Shown in pieces: positions 45,372 through 56,388 of a stretch of 64,000 nt of DNA. Source of the DNA: Tetraselmis striata (Eukaryota; Chlorophyta; Chlorodendrophyceae; Chlorodendrales; Chlorodendraceae); assembly GCA_006384855.1 (NCBI GenBank), contig VCJN01001151.1, positions 186,001-250,000 on the forward strand, written 5' to 3'. The stretch's first letter is position 1, and every line of letters starts with the position of its first letter. A program made the position numbers and the translations under genes. The notes beneath the pieces are model-generated. The model had not been told where the DNA came from. It made no database searches and worked only from the letters and a program-made list of their open reading frames with translations.

Positions 45372-47156
45372 GTAAACAAACTTCCTCCCCAACGTCTGGA
45401 ATCCAGCTACTAGCTAGTCTGTCAATTGCATGTCAGCGTTAACCACATCATGCCCGGCTATTCATAGCGAAGTTCCTATCCATCCGCTGAGCGCATGAAT
45501 ACACCCATACACAACCTCCGATGTAATGTACGAACCAGCTATGTTGCGGTGGATAGACTGCACAATGCCATCTAGCAGAAACATCTCGAACAGCCTGCCA
45601 TCACCGTTGATGCCGTCGAGCACCGCGCATCCGAGGCTTAGAGAGCTTGTGAAATGTGGACCCGCACCGACCAGCTAAGGTGCTTCTGCCAGACTGAATT
45701 TGTGGCACTTATGAGATTGGACACCCCCTTGGAGGCATCGACGCCGCCCGCCAAACTCCTGGGCAACATCAAATATCGGCCTGGTCGTGGGTGGATATCG
45801 ATTTCCCCCTTGCAAACCACAGTGTCCCGACCATGTACTGGACCATCAGTCGCTCCACCACCTGAGGCATTTGTGCTTGATTTATGTACAACTCTGACCC
45901 CAATACCATACTTGTAGCCATAGTTGCAAGAGGTACCTGTATCGCTAGACGACGAGAATGGCCATGATACCACCGCACGAAGAGAGAACCACAGCCCAGC
46001 TTCCATGATCCCATACTAGGCTCTTATGTCGCTTGTTGCATATTCCTTGCCATGGCGTAGCCCACTATCTGAGCGGCTTCAGAGCAAAGTACCCGCTTGA
46101 GTTGCGGGGGACTAAAATTTGAGCAAGGTCTGGCAACTCGCCTTGATGAGTATATGTGCTAGGATAAGCGACACATAATCTCAAGGCTAACGTGAATATA
46201 CAACATTCCATAACAGGAGCCAGCTAGAAAAAGATAATCAAGGACAACCAAAAGGAATCCATAAGAGAACCTAGCTCTCCTTTGCTTTCGGATTCCCTTT
46301 GAACATCTGCGAATCTCATTTCTTCACCAACATTTTCGCTCTCCTCTATCAGACATACTCCAGTTTTGTTGGGGATAATGGGGATGTCATCCAAAAGACG
46401 ACAATTAGTGGTGGGTCGCTACCCTTTTTTTGTTTGCAGCCCCTGCCCCTAGCTTGAGCGGGTGGAGTGATGGGTCAGTTGCACAGGAAATTGCCCATGC
46501 CCCTAGTGGCGTATTCTGCTCTGCGTGATTATCTTTCCCTTTGTGTAAGTAAATAATAATAGGGAAACGTCCAAAGAAAAAGTATGATAAGGAAGAAAAG
46601 ACCCGGGCGTGTCGGCCGGGGCAGGACTAGCGACGATTGGGAACTGTGAAACCCTTCCAGTTTCTCTACTGAAATTGGATAACTGAAATTGAGTTGCAAC
46701 ATGCTGACTTGTTGCTCTCCACCGCCCAAGCTGAGTTATTCTGAGGGACTGCCGTTGGCTGCGCATAACGCCGTACTTACTGTCGGGCAATGCCTCCCGG
46801 GTTCGATTCCATCCTCGCCTTGTGCTATCCATTGACAGCTAGATTGCTGAATACGTCTAGCGCCTAGAGGTAAACCCCGTTAATACTCACACTATTACTT
46901 TTATCTGGTAGTTGAGACAATTATCAATATGGGAGATATACGCAGCATGAAAATATGGCTCTGGGTCTAGGTGCGCGCGGCACTTACAAACGGCTCAAAG
47001 GGCTCCCCGGGGCGGTGTTGCGCGTCGCGCGCGCGTCCTCATCGCGTCGCCCCTGATGTACGAGTACCGCTACGCGCAGTACCAATATACGCAATATACA
47101 ATATAAATTTATATGCCTAATATAATTACATGCCTAATATGGCGGGCGGTAGCACT
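45372..47156. other. Intergenic region with a tRNA-related repeat
   Basis: No gene is supported. The minus-strand frame 46006-45638 (GGGATDGPVHGRDTVV) has no known domain. 46660-46815 is a copy of a dispersed repeat. Confidence 0.45.
46660..46815 (+). repeat. tRNA-related SINE-like repeat, copy 1
   Basis: Shares an AATTGAGTTGCAAC...GCTCT...GCTGAGTTATTCT segment with 50190-50345 and 57465-57640. It contains GGGTTCGATTCC, an RNA polymerase III B-box, near 46800, followed by a short region that could pair with GAGGGAC upstream. No intact tRNA is present. Confidence 0.45.
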
Positions 47157-47287
47157 TTATTACCCAGGGATGAACTCGAGGACATGGTGCCAGACGCAGA
47201 GCTCTCCCTCCCGGCGTTCAACGTCGTGACGTGGAGCTGTTATTCCCGGAGCTTGCAGCCCGCGTTGTTGGAGCTCAAGCAAGACCA
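47157..47287 (+). pseudogene. Retroelement fragment, nuclease-domain part 1
   Basis: LPRDELEDMVPDAELSLPAF is nearly identical to the RLE-like segment of the 8207-12673 ORF. DNA identity looks like about 80%. Similarity stops at AAGACCATG, next to the FKTM codons. Confidence 0.88.
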
Positions 47288-48005
47288 TGGCGCCCGCCGC
47301 CATGATCGATGCAGTCGCCCACCATGAGCTAAAGAGTATGAGTGTGCGGCAAGCCTGGCGGCGCCACCCCCACCGCCACGCGCAAGGCGCTTGCAACCCC
47401 AAGGACCCGTCTTCGGCTAGGTGCGGTAGGGGGCTGAGCGGGGTAGCCGGTTGCTAATTATTGTTGATCCGTCCACCAGGCCGCGCCGTGGGACTACCAC
47501 GAAATAAGCCGCCCTACGGGGGCTTTTCAAACCGATACTTTGTGTCCCGTTGGCGCCGCCTCCTGGCGCATGTACGGGGGCGGCTGTAACGAGCAGTAGT
47601 TTATGTACGACCCCGACCTAGCGGTGGCCTCTCCTAGATCCGCCTACGAGTGGAGAGGGGGTAGTACGCGTGGGACGGGCGTAATCTATCCTCATGCGGG
47701 CTAATAAAACCGCTCAGTCGTCGCGAACCGCGCAATACAGGGGGGGGGGGGGGGATCTACAATACTCGTACAACCTTGCCGGTTGGTGGATGTAATAAAT
47801 CCAACCACGGGGATTATTGCACGGGGTGCACGGGGCCAAGGAAAGCCCCCTCGGGCGGAGACCCGGCAGAGAGTTGCAGCGCGGTAAGAGAACCCACCGG
47901 CCCGGTATATGTTGCCTGCGAGCGGAGAGCATACGGCCAACGGTGCAGGAACGTGTTTCTCCCGCCTCCACCTCCGAACCCCCGAGGTGTCCGGGGACAC
48001 CGCTA

Positions 48006-48030
48006 GGCCGAGCGGCCTAGCCGCTCGGCC
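48006..48030. repeat. Perfect hairpin, 11-bp arms
   Basis: GGCCGAGCGGC, CTA, GCCGCTCGGCC. Confidence 0.9.
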
Positions 48031-48132
48031 GCCCTCGGTGGAGCGCATCGATGGAGCATGGGCATAAAACCCTAAATACCCGAGAAAACGCATGTACGGG
48101 CAGTCGTGTGTTTCTCTGGACGTATCGTGCGT

Positions 48133-48349
48133 CGTTGTAAGGATATGTACCACACAAATCCCCACGTGGGTACTACCCAGTGCATGGTGCTTCTATGCAC
48201 GCATTGGATCCGAGTTCGATCCCGCGGAGAAACATATAAATAATATGATACGATATGATATAATATCCCGCAATGTTGGACGACCCGGCCAATGCGGATC
48301 GCCACAGAATCCAAGCCGAAACGTTGCTGGAGGAGGTCCTCCAACCTAT

Positions 48350-48384
<35 letters not shown>

Positions 48385-48461
48385 GGAGTGTAAGGATATG
48401 TACCACACAAATCCCCATGTGGGTACCCAGTGCGTGGTGCGTTTTGCGCGGTATCCTTACA
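48133..48461 (+). repeat. Composite repeat with tRNA-like core, copy 1
   Basis: Homologous to 60315-60624. It has a truncated 73-bp unit at the left (GTAAGGATATGTACC), a core containing GAGTTCGATCCCGCGG (B-box-like), AATGTTGGACGACC and AACGTTGCTGGAGGAGG, a poly-G run (48351-48383), and a complete 73-bp unit at 48389-48461 ending TATCCTTACA. Confidence 0.75.
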
Positions 48462-48756
48462 GTTGTGCACACCGGTGCCGGTAGCGCGTACATGCTAACG
48501 TCCTTGTACGCGCATAATAATAACAATCCCCGTATGAATTATGAATAAAACTAATCGTGTACTAGTGCCTAGAAAAAAAGATTAGTGCCGCAATATGGCT
48601 GTGTGCTTGGCCTACATATCGAGCCCCCATCATGCGCGCTTTAAGTAGTGGACCCTATGCGGGTCAACTAGAGACGAGCCTTCAATTATGTTGGCTTAAG
48701 ACAGCTTGTCAAGAGAAAGAGCTCGAGGCGGTTCAACAGAAACAAATTTTTAAACC

Positions 48757-49430
48757 ATACCATGCGGTACATTGGGTTCCGTTGGCCATGTTTGACCAAG
48801 CTTGATCGAGTACATTGCAAAGCCCCGGGGGACAGTTTCGGATCAGTATCAACATGCCATGTTGGGCGACATCATGCAACTATCGGGACTGGCAGTGCGG
48901 GATGCGGCGTGGCAGAACTCTACGGATCATGGACAACATGGCCTACTCCATGGACGTAGCGGCATGGTCTTCATGACAGTGGGCGAGGTGAGAAGGGGAG
49001 GGGTGCGCGAGTGCGCCGCACGGTGCGCACCTCGCGTACCGACACACGACGGTATATATCCGTATCTCGCGATTCACGCGCATGCGCAGAGATATGCCGG
49101 CAGAGCGGTATAGGTCTTAACTATATAATGTCGAGTATGTAATGGAACCGCGCGCTGCGTGATATAGGTCCGTTGTTCGGAAAGAGATAAACATCGGTAC
49201 CGTATATATAACGGTACGGCATCAACCGTAATCGGATCTGTTCCGGGCCGGTTACATGCGATACTAGCGGGATACGGGCGTTACATGGCATTAAGGGCTT
49301 TAAACATGTTCATATGGGCGCCCAGTGACCGATCAATCATGGACAACATGACCTACTTCGAGGCATATTGGACATTCGGACGAGAACTCAGATATGGCCT
49401 TCGTCAGCACGTAGTGGGTGAGGTGAGAAA
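48757..49430 (+). pseudogene. Retroelement fragment, nuclease-domain part 2
   Basis: 48757-49000 continues the parent element (LGDIMQLSGLAVRDAAW, then GMVFMTVGEVR, matching DIQRGLAARDAAW and GMVFGTVGEVS). A second piece of the same region recurs at about 49335-49430 (CAACATGACCTACTTCGAGG...GTGGGTGAGGTGAG). Frames are broken. Confidence 0.8.
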
Positions 49431-49584
49431 GGAGTGTGCGGGTGTCGTGTGCTTGTGATACGACATCAACTAGGATATCAACAACACCCGCTAAAATGCG
49501 ACCAAGCCCGGGCCGCGGCGGATTACTGATGAGTGAGGCGCGGCCAACTGAGATTGGGACCATCTATCGGCTTACGTGTGGTCG

Positions 49585-49730
49585 GGGGTGCTCCCGGGCG
49601 CGTTGTGCAACTTCGGCACCATGATGATGGACGAGTCTACGGAGCATGATGAGGAAGCGTGCATGCTCGCGATCGAGCGGCCACCAAGGCCGCTATGGAA
49701 CCTCCGGCCAGCAAGGCCTCTTGTGTGTAT
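49585..49730 (-). pseudogene. Retroelement fragment, inverted, 3' coding end
   Basis: The plus strand here matches plus-strand 8299-8440 (GTGCAACTTC, GATCGAGCGGCCACCAAG, AGCAAGGCCTC), so this piece is in the orientation of the intact element and opposite to the 47-49 kb pieces. Confidence 0.75.
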
Positions 49731-50660
49731 TGCATGTCTTATATACGCTGAGTAAAGCAAAAGCGTGGCGCAAACAACATGATTGGCTTGCTCATGATTA
49801 AGGGTCTGCATCAAGATATTCTGAGCTAAATATTCATTTTTGATTTTTTGAAACATAAATATTGATCTTTGGATCTAGATCTATTTATCGGTATTATCTA
49901 TTTATATTCTTGCAATTGCAAATAAAGTTGTAAGTTTAGATATATTGATGAATTAAGGATTTAATGATTGCTCATGGGACCGATTTATGCCGCGCATTTC
50001 AATATCGATACATTGATATTTAAGCGGGAAGGGTCGATGCGCATTAAGTGGTGTATCAAGGCCAAAAATGCATGTATGAAACACGTTTCCGTCGTTATTC
50101 GCGTTGTGTCGTCTAGACGTAGGAGCAGTATTGTGACTTCGATGGGTGACTTTCGCTGCCAACATACAAGTAGTGAAATTGCTTGGCTAGTCACTTTGAA
50201 TTGAAATCGAAATTGGTTACAACGTGTTAGTTTGCCGCTCTTCAGTGCTTAGACTGAGTTGTTCTTAGGGCTTGCTATCTCGAACCTCGAGGGGAAAAGC
50301 ATTGTATAATCACAATTCAAGCTACGGCCGGCCTCTTTCGTTTCCGAGCCCCGCCTTGTTCCATCACGTGATCATCAACAAGAGACTGCATTGGGGATGG
50401 TATCAATACACACCGAGCGCGTTGCAGCTTGCCTACAATGGCTCGTGGTTACATGGCCCCACCCCACCCAACATCACCATGCTTGTCATTTTCTGGATAA
50501 CTACGGGTAGTCGCACCTACTGCGAGTAGCGACTACCACAATTCAGCAATATATGGATCACTAGTGCCGTACTCGCCCCACCCCGTAAAAGCTTCCATGC
50601 ACATTAGTGATATACTTGCACCGCGCCATTTCGCGATCGCCGTGCATCTTCTTGCTTCCA
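49731..50660. other. AT-richer intergenic region with SINE-like repeat copy 2
   Basis: Contains 50190-50345, homologous to 57465-57640 (CAATTCAAGCT..CGGCCG.CCTCTTTCGTTTC) and more weakly to 46660-46815. CGAGTAGCGACTACCAC occurs at 50523. No gene seen. Confidence 0.5.
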
Positions 50661-50663
50661 CTT

Positions 50664-50880
50664 GCCGCCATCGCTGAAAGTATCCTCCGTGTCGTTGCGA
50701 CCCCCCCCACCCTCCCCCCCGGCCGCGCCGGCTGTGGCGGTCCGCATCGGCCGCGGTCCGTTGTTGTTGGAAAGTATCCTTCATGTCGTTGCGACCCCTC
50801 ACCCCCCCCCCCCCCCCCCGGCCGCGCCGGCTGTGGCGGTCCGCATCGGCCGCGGTCCGTTGTTGTTGCCGCCATCGCGC
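50664..50880. repeat. Tandem duplication of about 105 bp (2 copies)
   Basis: GAAAGTATCC..C.TGTCGTTGCGACCC, a C-run, then GGCCGCGCCGGCTGTGGCGG and TCCGCATCGGCCGCGGTCCG, occurs twice in direct succession. The copies differ mainly in C-run length. Confidence 0.85.
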
Positions 50881-51229
50881 CCGCCTGGGCTGTCCTTTGT
50901 AGGGGCCCCAAGGGAGAATGGAGGGAAAACCGCCCGTGCGACCGTCGTCGGTCCGTGGTCGGCAAGATGGTCATGCTCGCCTTCACGCCGCTTGTCGCCG
51001 GCTCGCCGCAGCGAGCGTCGCGGCTGAAGCCGCCCGTCGAGCGCCAGACATGGCTAGCCGCCGGCGGACTCATCCCTCCCGCAGCATGGCCGCGGCTGCC
51101 TCAAGGTACGTTGTCTTCTGTCTCCCAGCCCCCGAGCCGCCGCCTGGCCTCTCACACTCTCCGCCACTATCCGCCCTCCCCGCCTTTAAGCGCCGGGCTC
51201 ATGTCCCTTCGCCGCAAATAGCCGCCCTT

Positions 51230-52680
51230 ACTCATTCTCACGGGGCGGCTAAGGGTTCCCCGGGTGTTCAAAACTCGGTCGGTCGAAGTGCGTTGCCGAA
51301 CATTCCGTCGGGGCCATGTAACTTGGAGCAGATGAAACACATACGCGGGGAAGGGGGGGGGGGGGCGGGGGCGGTACGCCAGTTCTTTTGCATGTCGATC
51401 GCGGGTCGTACCGAGGTAGAAGCTAGCGATTTTACTTCCGAACAACCCTCGCGAGTAGGCTGGCCCCGGCTGAGTTTTACACCTCCCCCCCCCGCGGCCC
51501 CCTCCCACCCGAAGGCGGATCTCGGAATCTCGGAGAGGCTGACGCTGGGCCGGGGTTGTACTACATGAATTATTTTGAACAACCTTCCGTACATCATGGT
51601 TGTTGCCCGTCGGCGCCGACATGAGCGACCGGAACCGCGAGATTATATGAAAAGTCCCCCATAGGGCTCTCTGGTCGTTGCGAGATCCGAGGATCCGTGA
51701 CAACCGGGCAATTAGCCACCCCGCTAAGCATGTTGTTGCACGCACCCCGCCTTTACGGATCCTAGGGGCTACCAACGCCCGCCATTATGGAGGTGGGGGC
51801 GGTGCCGCTAGGCATGCCGCACCTATGGTCCTCCGCTCGTTCCTTATGGGCCGCTGCATGGTGGCGGGGGGGCGGCCATTACAAGGGTACAATGCCGTAG
51901 TTGTTGCTAGTCGGACGATACACATATTGATTCTTGATGCATAATATGCATATTTGACCCGTTTTGTAGTTGATGTCGATGCATCTACAAATAATTCCGC
52001 AATTAAATGTGAATGCATCGATTGTTAATTACGACGGGCTAAGTATTTATAAATTTCAATAATCCAGCAGAAGGCGGTAAATATCGAACGATAATTTCAG
52101 TTGCCAAATAATGTCGATGCATTGATTAGATGCGCGATCATATGTCGATATGTTGATGTGATCTGGATATGCCGCCCGCTGCATTAGATAGCGACTGGTT
52201 GATATTTATCCATATGATGCGGAGTTACGGACCAATACTACTTATCATCTCACTGGCCGTTAAAGGTACATCATCAGCCGCGGTCTTTCTCCATAGTGGT
52301 TGTACAACATCACGTAGAGGAGTGAGTACCATTTTAGGCCGCATCTTAATCGAACGGCGAGTATGCCGCAAGGTTTTGCGGCGTGTGTCAATTCTCCTCA
52401 AGATTGCGCAGGAAATACTATATCAACTATATATTCCGCTTTGTAGTGTGTGGGAAAAAGGGCAATTATTGAGTCAAAATGGGCACATTTCTGGACTCAA
52501 AATTGCACCCCCCTTAACTCAAAATTGTACCCCTTTTGGGGGGTGCAAATTTGAGTTAGGCCCAATACTGTACGAATGTACTGTGAAACTGGGCTTTGAC
52601 AAGTTCCTCTTCTTGCCAACACCGTACGAGGTACTATTCACCTAGCTAGTGAAATGAACCCACCGCCCTTTGACTAGTTG
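51230..52680. other. Intergenic region, no gene recognised
   Basis: Open frames (for example 50918-51568 plus and 51775-51167 minus) overlap on both strands and show no domain. Near 52480-52560 a TGAGTCAAAAT/TTGCACCCC/TTGAGTTAGG segment resembles 57180-57300. Confidence 0.4.
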
Positions 52681-53446
52681 TGTCGCTACCCTTCCATGCT
52701 AACCGTTTTTCTTGCCTCGAATGCCACGCCGCCACTGTGCTTTTTACTCATCTACCACTCGTAGGCTCCCTCGCGCTTGTGTTCTTAGGCATCTTAACGC
52801 TTCTCGGTGCACAAAAGCATGGCAGACCGTCCTCGCAGAGCAAAACGCACCTCTGCCCGCTTGCAGAGTCAAGTGGCGGGGCATCTGCGGCTGCACTTGA
52901 CTTTGAACCAACGAGGGCTCTCGACACACTCCTATATGACCCCCATGGCGCAAGATTCTCCGCATATGCACTTGCGTTCGGGCAGGAGGGCGTCCCAGGC
53001 GCCATTACCCACGACTCAGCCCATCAGGCCCCTGAAGCCGAGCGGTGGGCAACATAGAAGCGGACCGCTATGGCCTTGGGCCGGAGATTCGCAGCCTTCG
53101 CCTCACCGCGAGCCTCAGCATGACCCCCCAAGCCTCAACGTGTGCCACCTTTGGACCCTCTCCCATGAGCGACTCCAACGGTACGCGGACTCGCATCTTC
53201 GCTCGCATCTCTCATCATGGCGCCGTGGGCTGCGTTAAGCGCACCTCGCCGTCGCGCATCTCGACATGAGTGGTGACACCCGCCCCGTTTCCCAACCGTT
53301 TCGTGTTTTCGTCGTTGTCTGCCAACGACCTCTAACGCTACCTCATGCATGATCCGCAATACCCGATGACCTCAGACTACAGGGGAGGGGCAGGGACGAG
53401 AGCACGGTGAACATGCGGGCCTTCTTGGCCTCTGACGACCACCGGC

Positions 53447-53956
53447 TTGTGTACAACGAGCTGCGGGGGATTTGCAACGAGTATGTCCAAGAAGCTCACC
53501 GGCAGATGCGAATCTCGTCCCCTGGTAAAATGGCCCGGCAAAAGCCCTCGTCATGGCAGACCCGGACTGCGGCTCGGGTCTTGCCCATGTCGATGGCGTG
53601 GCGGGGGGGGGGGGGGGGGGGGGGGGCTGCTCCTCATCATCTTTCTCAATTGCTGCGCGCCACTCACTACCGTCAGGAGGGGGCGAGATTTGACAATTGT
53701 CGGCTCCTTGAAGTTGGTCGTCGGACGTGATTCGGCGAGTGTAAGGGCGTATCTCTCGGAGCACCTCGGCAAGCAACGTGGGTTCGGGTATGCGAGACAG
53801 CGAGAACCATGGCGGCGGCGAGAGATGCGGCACTGGAACCCGGAGGCCCACATTGGGGACGACGGGTACGTCCTCCCGGACGTCAAAGCAGCGGTGGCTA
53901 AGGCAACCGCTGGCACGACTGACGAGCAAGAGATGCGGAGGGTGGAGAGAATTTAA
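53447..53956 (+). CDS. Unknown protein, array unit 1
   Basis: I do not recognise it. After a Gly-rich stretch caused by a poly-G run (53606-53626) it reads LVVGRDSASVRAYLSEHLGK, QRGFGYAR, then HIGDDGYVLPDVKAAVAKAT, ending ERI. The same motifs recur in the two following units, so this is the first, most diverged member of a tandem family. The poly-G run may disrupt the true frame or lie in an intron. Confidence 0.35.
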   Translation: MCTTSCGGFATSMSKKLTGRCESRPLVKWPGKSPRHGRPGLRLGSCPCRWRGGGGGGGGGLLLIIFLNCCAPLTTVRRGRDLTIVGSLKLVVGRDSASVRAYLSEHLGKQRGFGYARQREPWRRREMRHWNPEAHIGDDGYVLPDVKAAVAKATAGTTDEQEMRRVERI

Positions 53957-54170
53957 AGGTAGAGGGTGGGATTTTACCCGCATCTCCGCAGTGCTGGGGG
54001 CACATACATGAGCGCTCGCATCTCTCGCGTACAAACCCGTGTACTATCGCTCCTAGCTCTTGTAACGCTGCCATGTGCAAGGATCTCTTTGTCGTTGTCA
54101 CGTCGCCTTGGTTCACTCACCTGAATTTGCTCCTACCGCTGCTTTCGGCCTACAAGGCTGAATCTGTTGC

Positions 54171-54530
54171 GTGCAGATTCCGAGCACTTACTTTACGCAA
54201 GGGCCCCTCGTGCGAATGGACTACCTCCACAGTCTGTTGAAAGCGGGTCGTGTACTTATCATCGTGTCAAAGTACCCAAAAAACCCCGACACCAAGAGAC
54301 GCGCCTTGTGGTTGGTCGTCGGAAGAGATTCGGCGACTGTAAGGGCGCATCTCTCGGAGCACCTACCTCGGCAACGTGGGTTCTATCGTGTATGCGAGAC
54401 AGCGACGAGAACCATGACGGCGGCGAAAGAGAACTGGAACCCGGAGGCCCACATTGGGGATGACGGGTACGTCCTCGCGGACGTCAAAGCAGCGGTGGCT
54501 GAGGCAACCGCTGGCACGACTGACGAGTAA
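54171..54530 (+). CDS. Unknown protein, array unit 2
   Basis: 120 codons: GRVLIIVSKYPKNPDTKRRA, LWLVVGRDSATVRAHLSEHL, then NPEAHIGDDGYVLADVKAAV and AEATAGTTDE before a stop. The preceding ...CGTGCAG could be a splice acceptor, so this may be one exon of a repeated gene. Function unknown. Confidence 0.38.
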   Translation: MQIPSTYFTQGPLVRMDYLHSLLKAGRVLIIVSKYPKNPDTKRRALWLVVGRDSATVRAHLSEHLPRQRGFYRVCETATRTMTAAKENWNPEAHIGDDGYVLADVKAAVAEATAGTTDE

Positions 54531-54776
54531 GAGATGCGGAGGGTGGAGACATCGAATTAACCGGAAAGGATGGGATTACAATACCCGCATCTCCGCAGTT
54601 GGTGCATATGAACGCCCGCATCTCTCGCGTACAAACCCGTGTTTACTGTCTCCCCTAGCTCTTGTAACGCTGCCCTGGGCAAGGAGCCCTTTGTCGTTGT
54701 CATGTCGTCTCCTTGGTTCACTCACCTGAATTTGCTCCTATAGCTGCTAGCGGCCTCCAAGGCGAAAATCTATCGC

Positions 54777-55118
54777 GTGCAGGTTCCGAGCAGCACCTAT
54801 TCGACGCAAGGGCCCCTCCCGCGAACGGACTACCTCGACAGTTTGTTGACAGCGGGTCGTGTACTTATCATCGCGTCAAAGCACCCAAGAATCCCCGACA
54901 ACAACGGACCCGCCTTGTGGTTGGTTGTCGGAAGAGATTCGGCGACTTTAAGGGCGCATCTCTCGGAGCACCTCGGCAAGCAACGTGGGTTCATGTGTAT
55001 GGTCCGCGACAAGGGATTCATGCAGCTTGAACTTCGCTGCCATAGCTCCCTCGGCAATACCTCATTACTCATAATCAACGATTATAACACATCATTTTCG
55101 ACCGCAGACAAGAGTTGA
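54777..55118 (+). CDS. Unknown protein, array unit 3 (truncated)
   Basis: Repeats unit 2 (GRVLIIASKHPRIP, LWLVVGRDSATLRAHLSEHL, GKQRGF) and then diverges to MCMVRDKGFMQLELRCHSSL and unrelated sequence just before the 30-bp minisatellite. It lacks the GDDGYVLADV block, so the unit is incomplete. Confidence 0.35.
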   Translation: MQVPSSTYSTQGPLPRTDYLDSLLTAGRVLIIASKHPRIPDNNGPALWLVVGRDSATLRAHLSEHLGKQRGFMCMVRDKGFMQLELRCHSSLGNTSLLIINDYNTSFSTADKS

Positions 55119-55170
55119 ATCGACTCCTGTCCGTCGATTAACACAGCCTTTGCTAGCACGGCCGCTGCCG

Positions 55171-55320
55171 CGGGGCGCCAACGCGCGGCGGCCGAGGCTG
55201 CGGGGCGCCAACGCGCGGCGGCCGGCGCAGCGGGGCGCCAACGCGCGGCGGCCGGCGCAGCGCGGCGCCAACGCGCGGCGGCCGGCACAGCGCGGCGCAA
55301 ACGCGCGGCGGCTGGGGCAT
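55171..55320. repeat. 30-bp minisatellite, 5 units
   Basis: Five exact 30-bp periods built on CGGGGCGCCAACGCGCGGCG plus GCCGGCGCAG. In the plus frame starting at 55150 it would encode the decapeptide RGANARRPAQ repeatedly. The period is divisible by three in every frame, so coding is possible but unproven. Confidence 0.95.
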
Positions 55321-55330
55321 GTTGGTGATT

Positions 55331-56050
55331 CATGCAACCCCGCATACTACTAAATGGTTTGCAGCCATCTAGGCAATATTAAAGCATGCCTTAAGGCAGC
55401 ATCTGGGCTGCAGCGATGCAGCAATTTGCGGTGTGCCGCCAGCAAATATAAGGTATTAGTGGAACTGCCTTGCAATCTGTATAGTATTGTCAAGCCGGTG
55501 CGTGTTCACATCCCTTCTATGCCATGCAACCCCGCATAATGAATAATGGTTTGCAGCCATCTAGACAATTTAAGCATGCCCGAAGGCAGCATCTGCGGTG
55601 CAGCGCTGCAGCAATCTTCGGCGTGCCGCTTGCAAACATAAGGTATTAGCCCTACTGCCATGCAATCTGCACAGTATCTATAGTCAAGCCGGTGCGTGTT
55701 CATATCCCTTTCATGCGATGCAACCCCGCATAATAAATAATGGTTTGCAGCCATCTAGGAACTTAAAGCATGCCTAAAGGCAGCATCTGCGGTGCAGCGC
55801 TGCTGAAATCTGCAGCGTGCCGCCAGTGAACATAAGGTAGTAGTGGAACTGCCTTGCAAACTGCATAGTATCGTCAAGCCGGTGCGTGTTCATATCCCTT
55901 TCATGCAATGCAGCCCCGCATACGAAATGGTTTAAAGCCATCTAGGCAATTAAAGCATGCCTAAAGGCAGCAACCTGCGGCGTGCCGCCAGCAAATATAA
56001 GGTATTAGCCCTACTGCCATGCAATCTGTATAGTATTGTAAAGCATACGG
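55331..56050. repeat. Satellite of about 190 bp, 4 units
   Basis: Units start at about 55331, 55523, 55718 and 55908 with ATGCAACCCCGCATA. Each holds TGGTTTGCAGCCATCTAG (TTTAAAGCCATCTAG in the last), GGCAGCATCTG, ATAAGGTATTAG and GCCGGTGCGTGTTCA. Periods are 192, 195 and 190 bp. The last unit is shortened. Confidence 0.92.
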
Positions 56051-56388
56051 GCAATTAAATCCCCCTTTTGTCATATAAATCCTTATGCTGAAAGGTTGCC
56101 GAGTCGGCTCTTTATCCCACACCGTCTTGGTCGACGACCGCTACTACCAGGTCGTAGCGGCGCCTCGTCAGGCTGGCGGGTCCTCCAAGCCCGCATCTCA
56201 ACCACCGCCACCGGGGTCCGGCGGAGATGGCTCCCAAAACGGCGCTGCAGCATGTCTCTTGATAGAGCTTCGAGCAGCTCCGCCCCTCTCCCGAGCGGGC
56301 TTGGTCCATCGGAGACTGCCAAGCCGCCGAGTGAGCCTCAACCTGCGAGTGCGACGAAGCGCCCGCACGGTGCGTTGAGCACGGGAGG

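Larger units (their letters stand above)
47288..48756. mobile_element. Insertion of about 1.47 kb splitting a retroelement fragment
   Basis: The retroelement homology ends at 47287 (..ACCATG) and resumes at 48757 (ACCATGCGGTAC), exactly adjacent in the parent element. The intervening DNA is therefore a later insertion with a possible 6-bp ACCATG duplication. It holds a GGCCGAGCGGC hairpin (48006-48030) and the 48133-48461 repeat. No transposase is seen. Confidence 0.55.
53690..55118 (+). repeat. Tandem array of about 606-bp units encoding a repeated unknown domain
   Basis: The block GGTCGTCGGA.G.GATTCGGCG, followed by AAGGGCG.ATCTCTCGGAGC, occurs at about 53714, 54313 and 54922. The preceding segment GCGTGCAG.TTCCGAGCA occurs at 54161 and 54767. 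Spacing is 600-610 bp. Each unit also carries CTCTTGTAACGCTGCC and GGTTCACTCACCTGAATTTG. Confidence 0.8.

Noticed and set aside
50918..51568. Coding gene in a 216-codon frame
   Set aside because: An equally long frame lies on the opposite strand (51775-51167), and neither shows a domain or splice support.
55171..55320. CRISPR-like array
   Set aside because: Repeats are directly adjacent with no unique spacers. It is a minisatellite in a eukaryotic genome.
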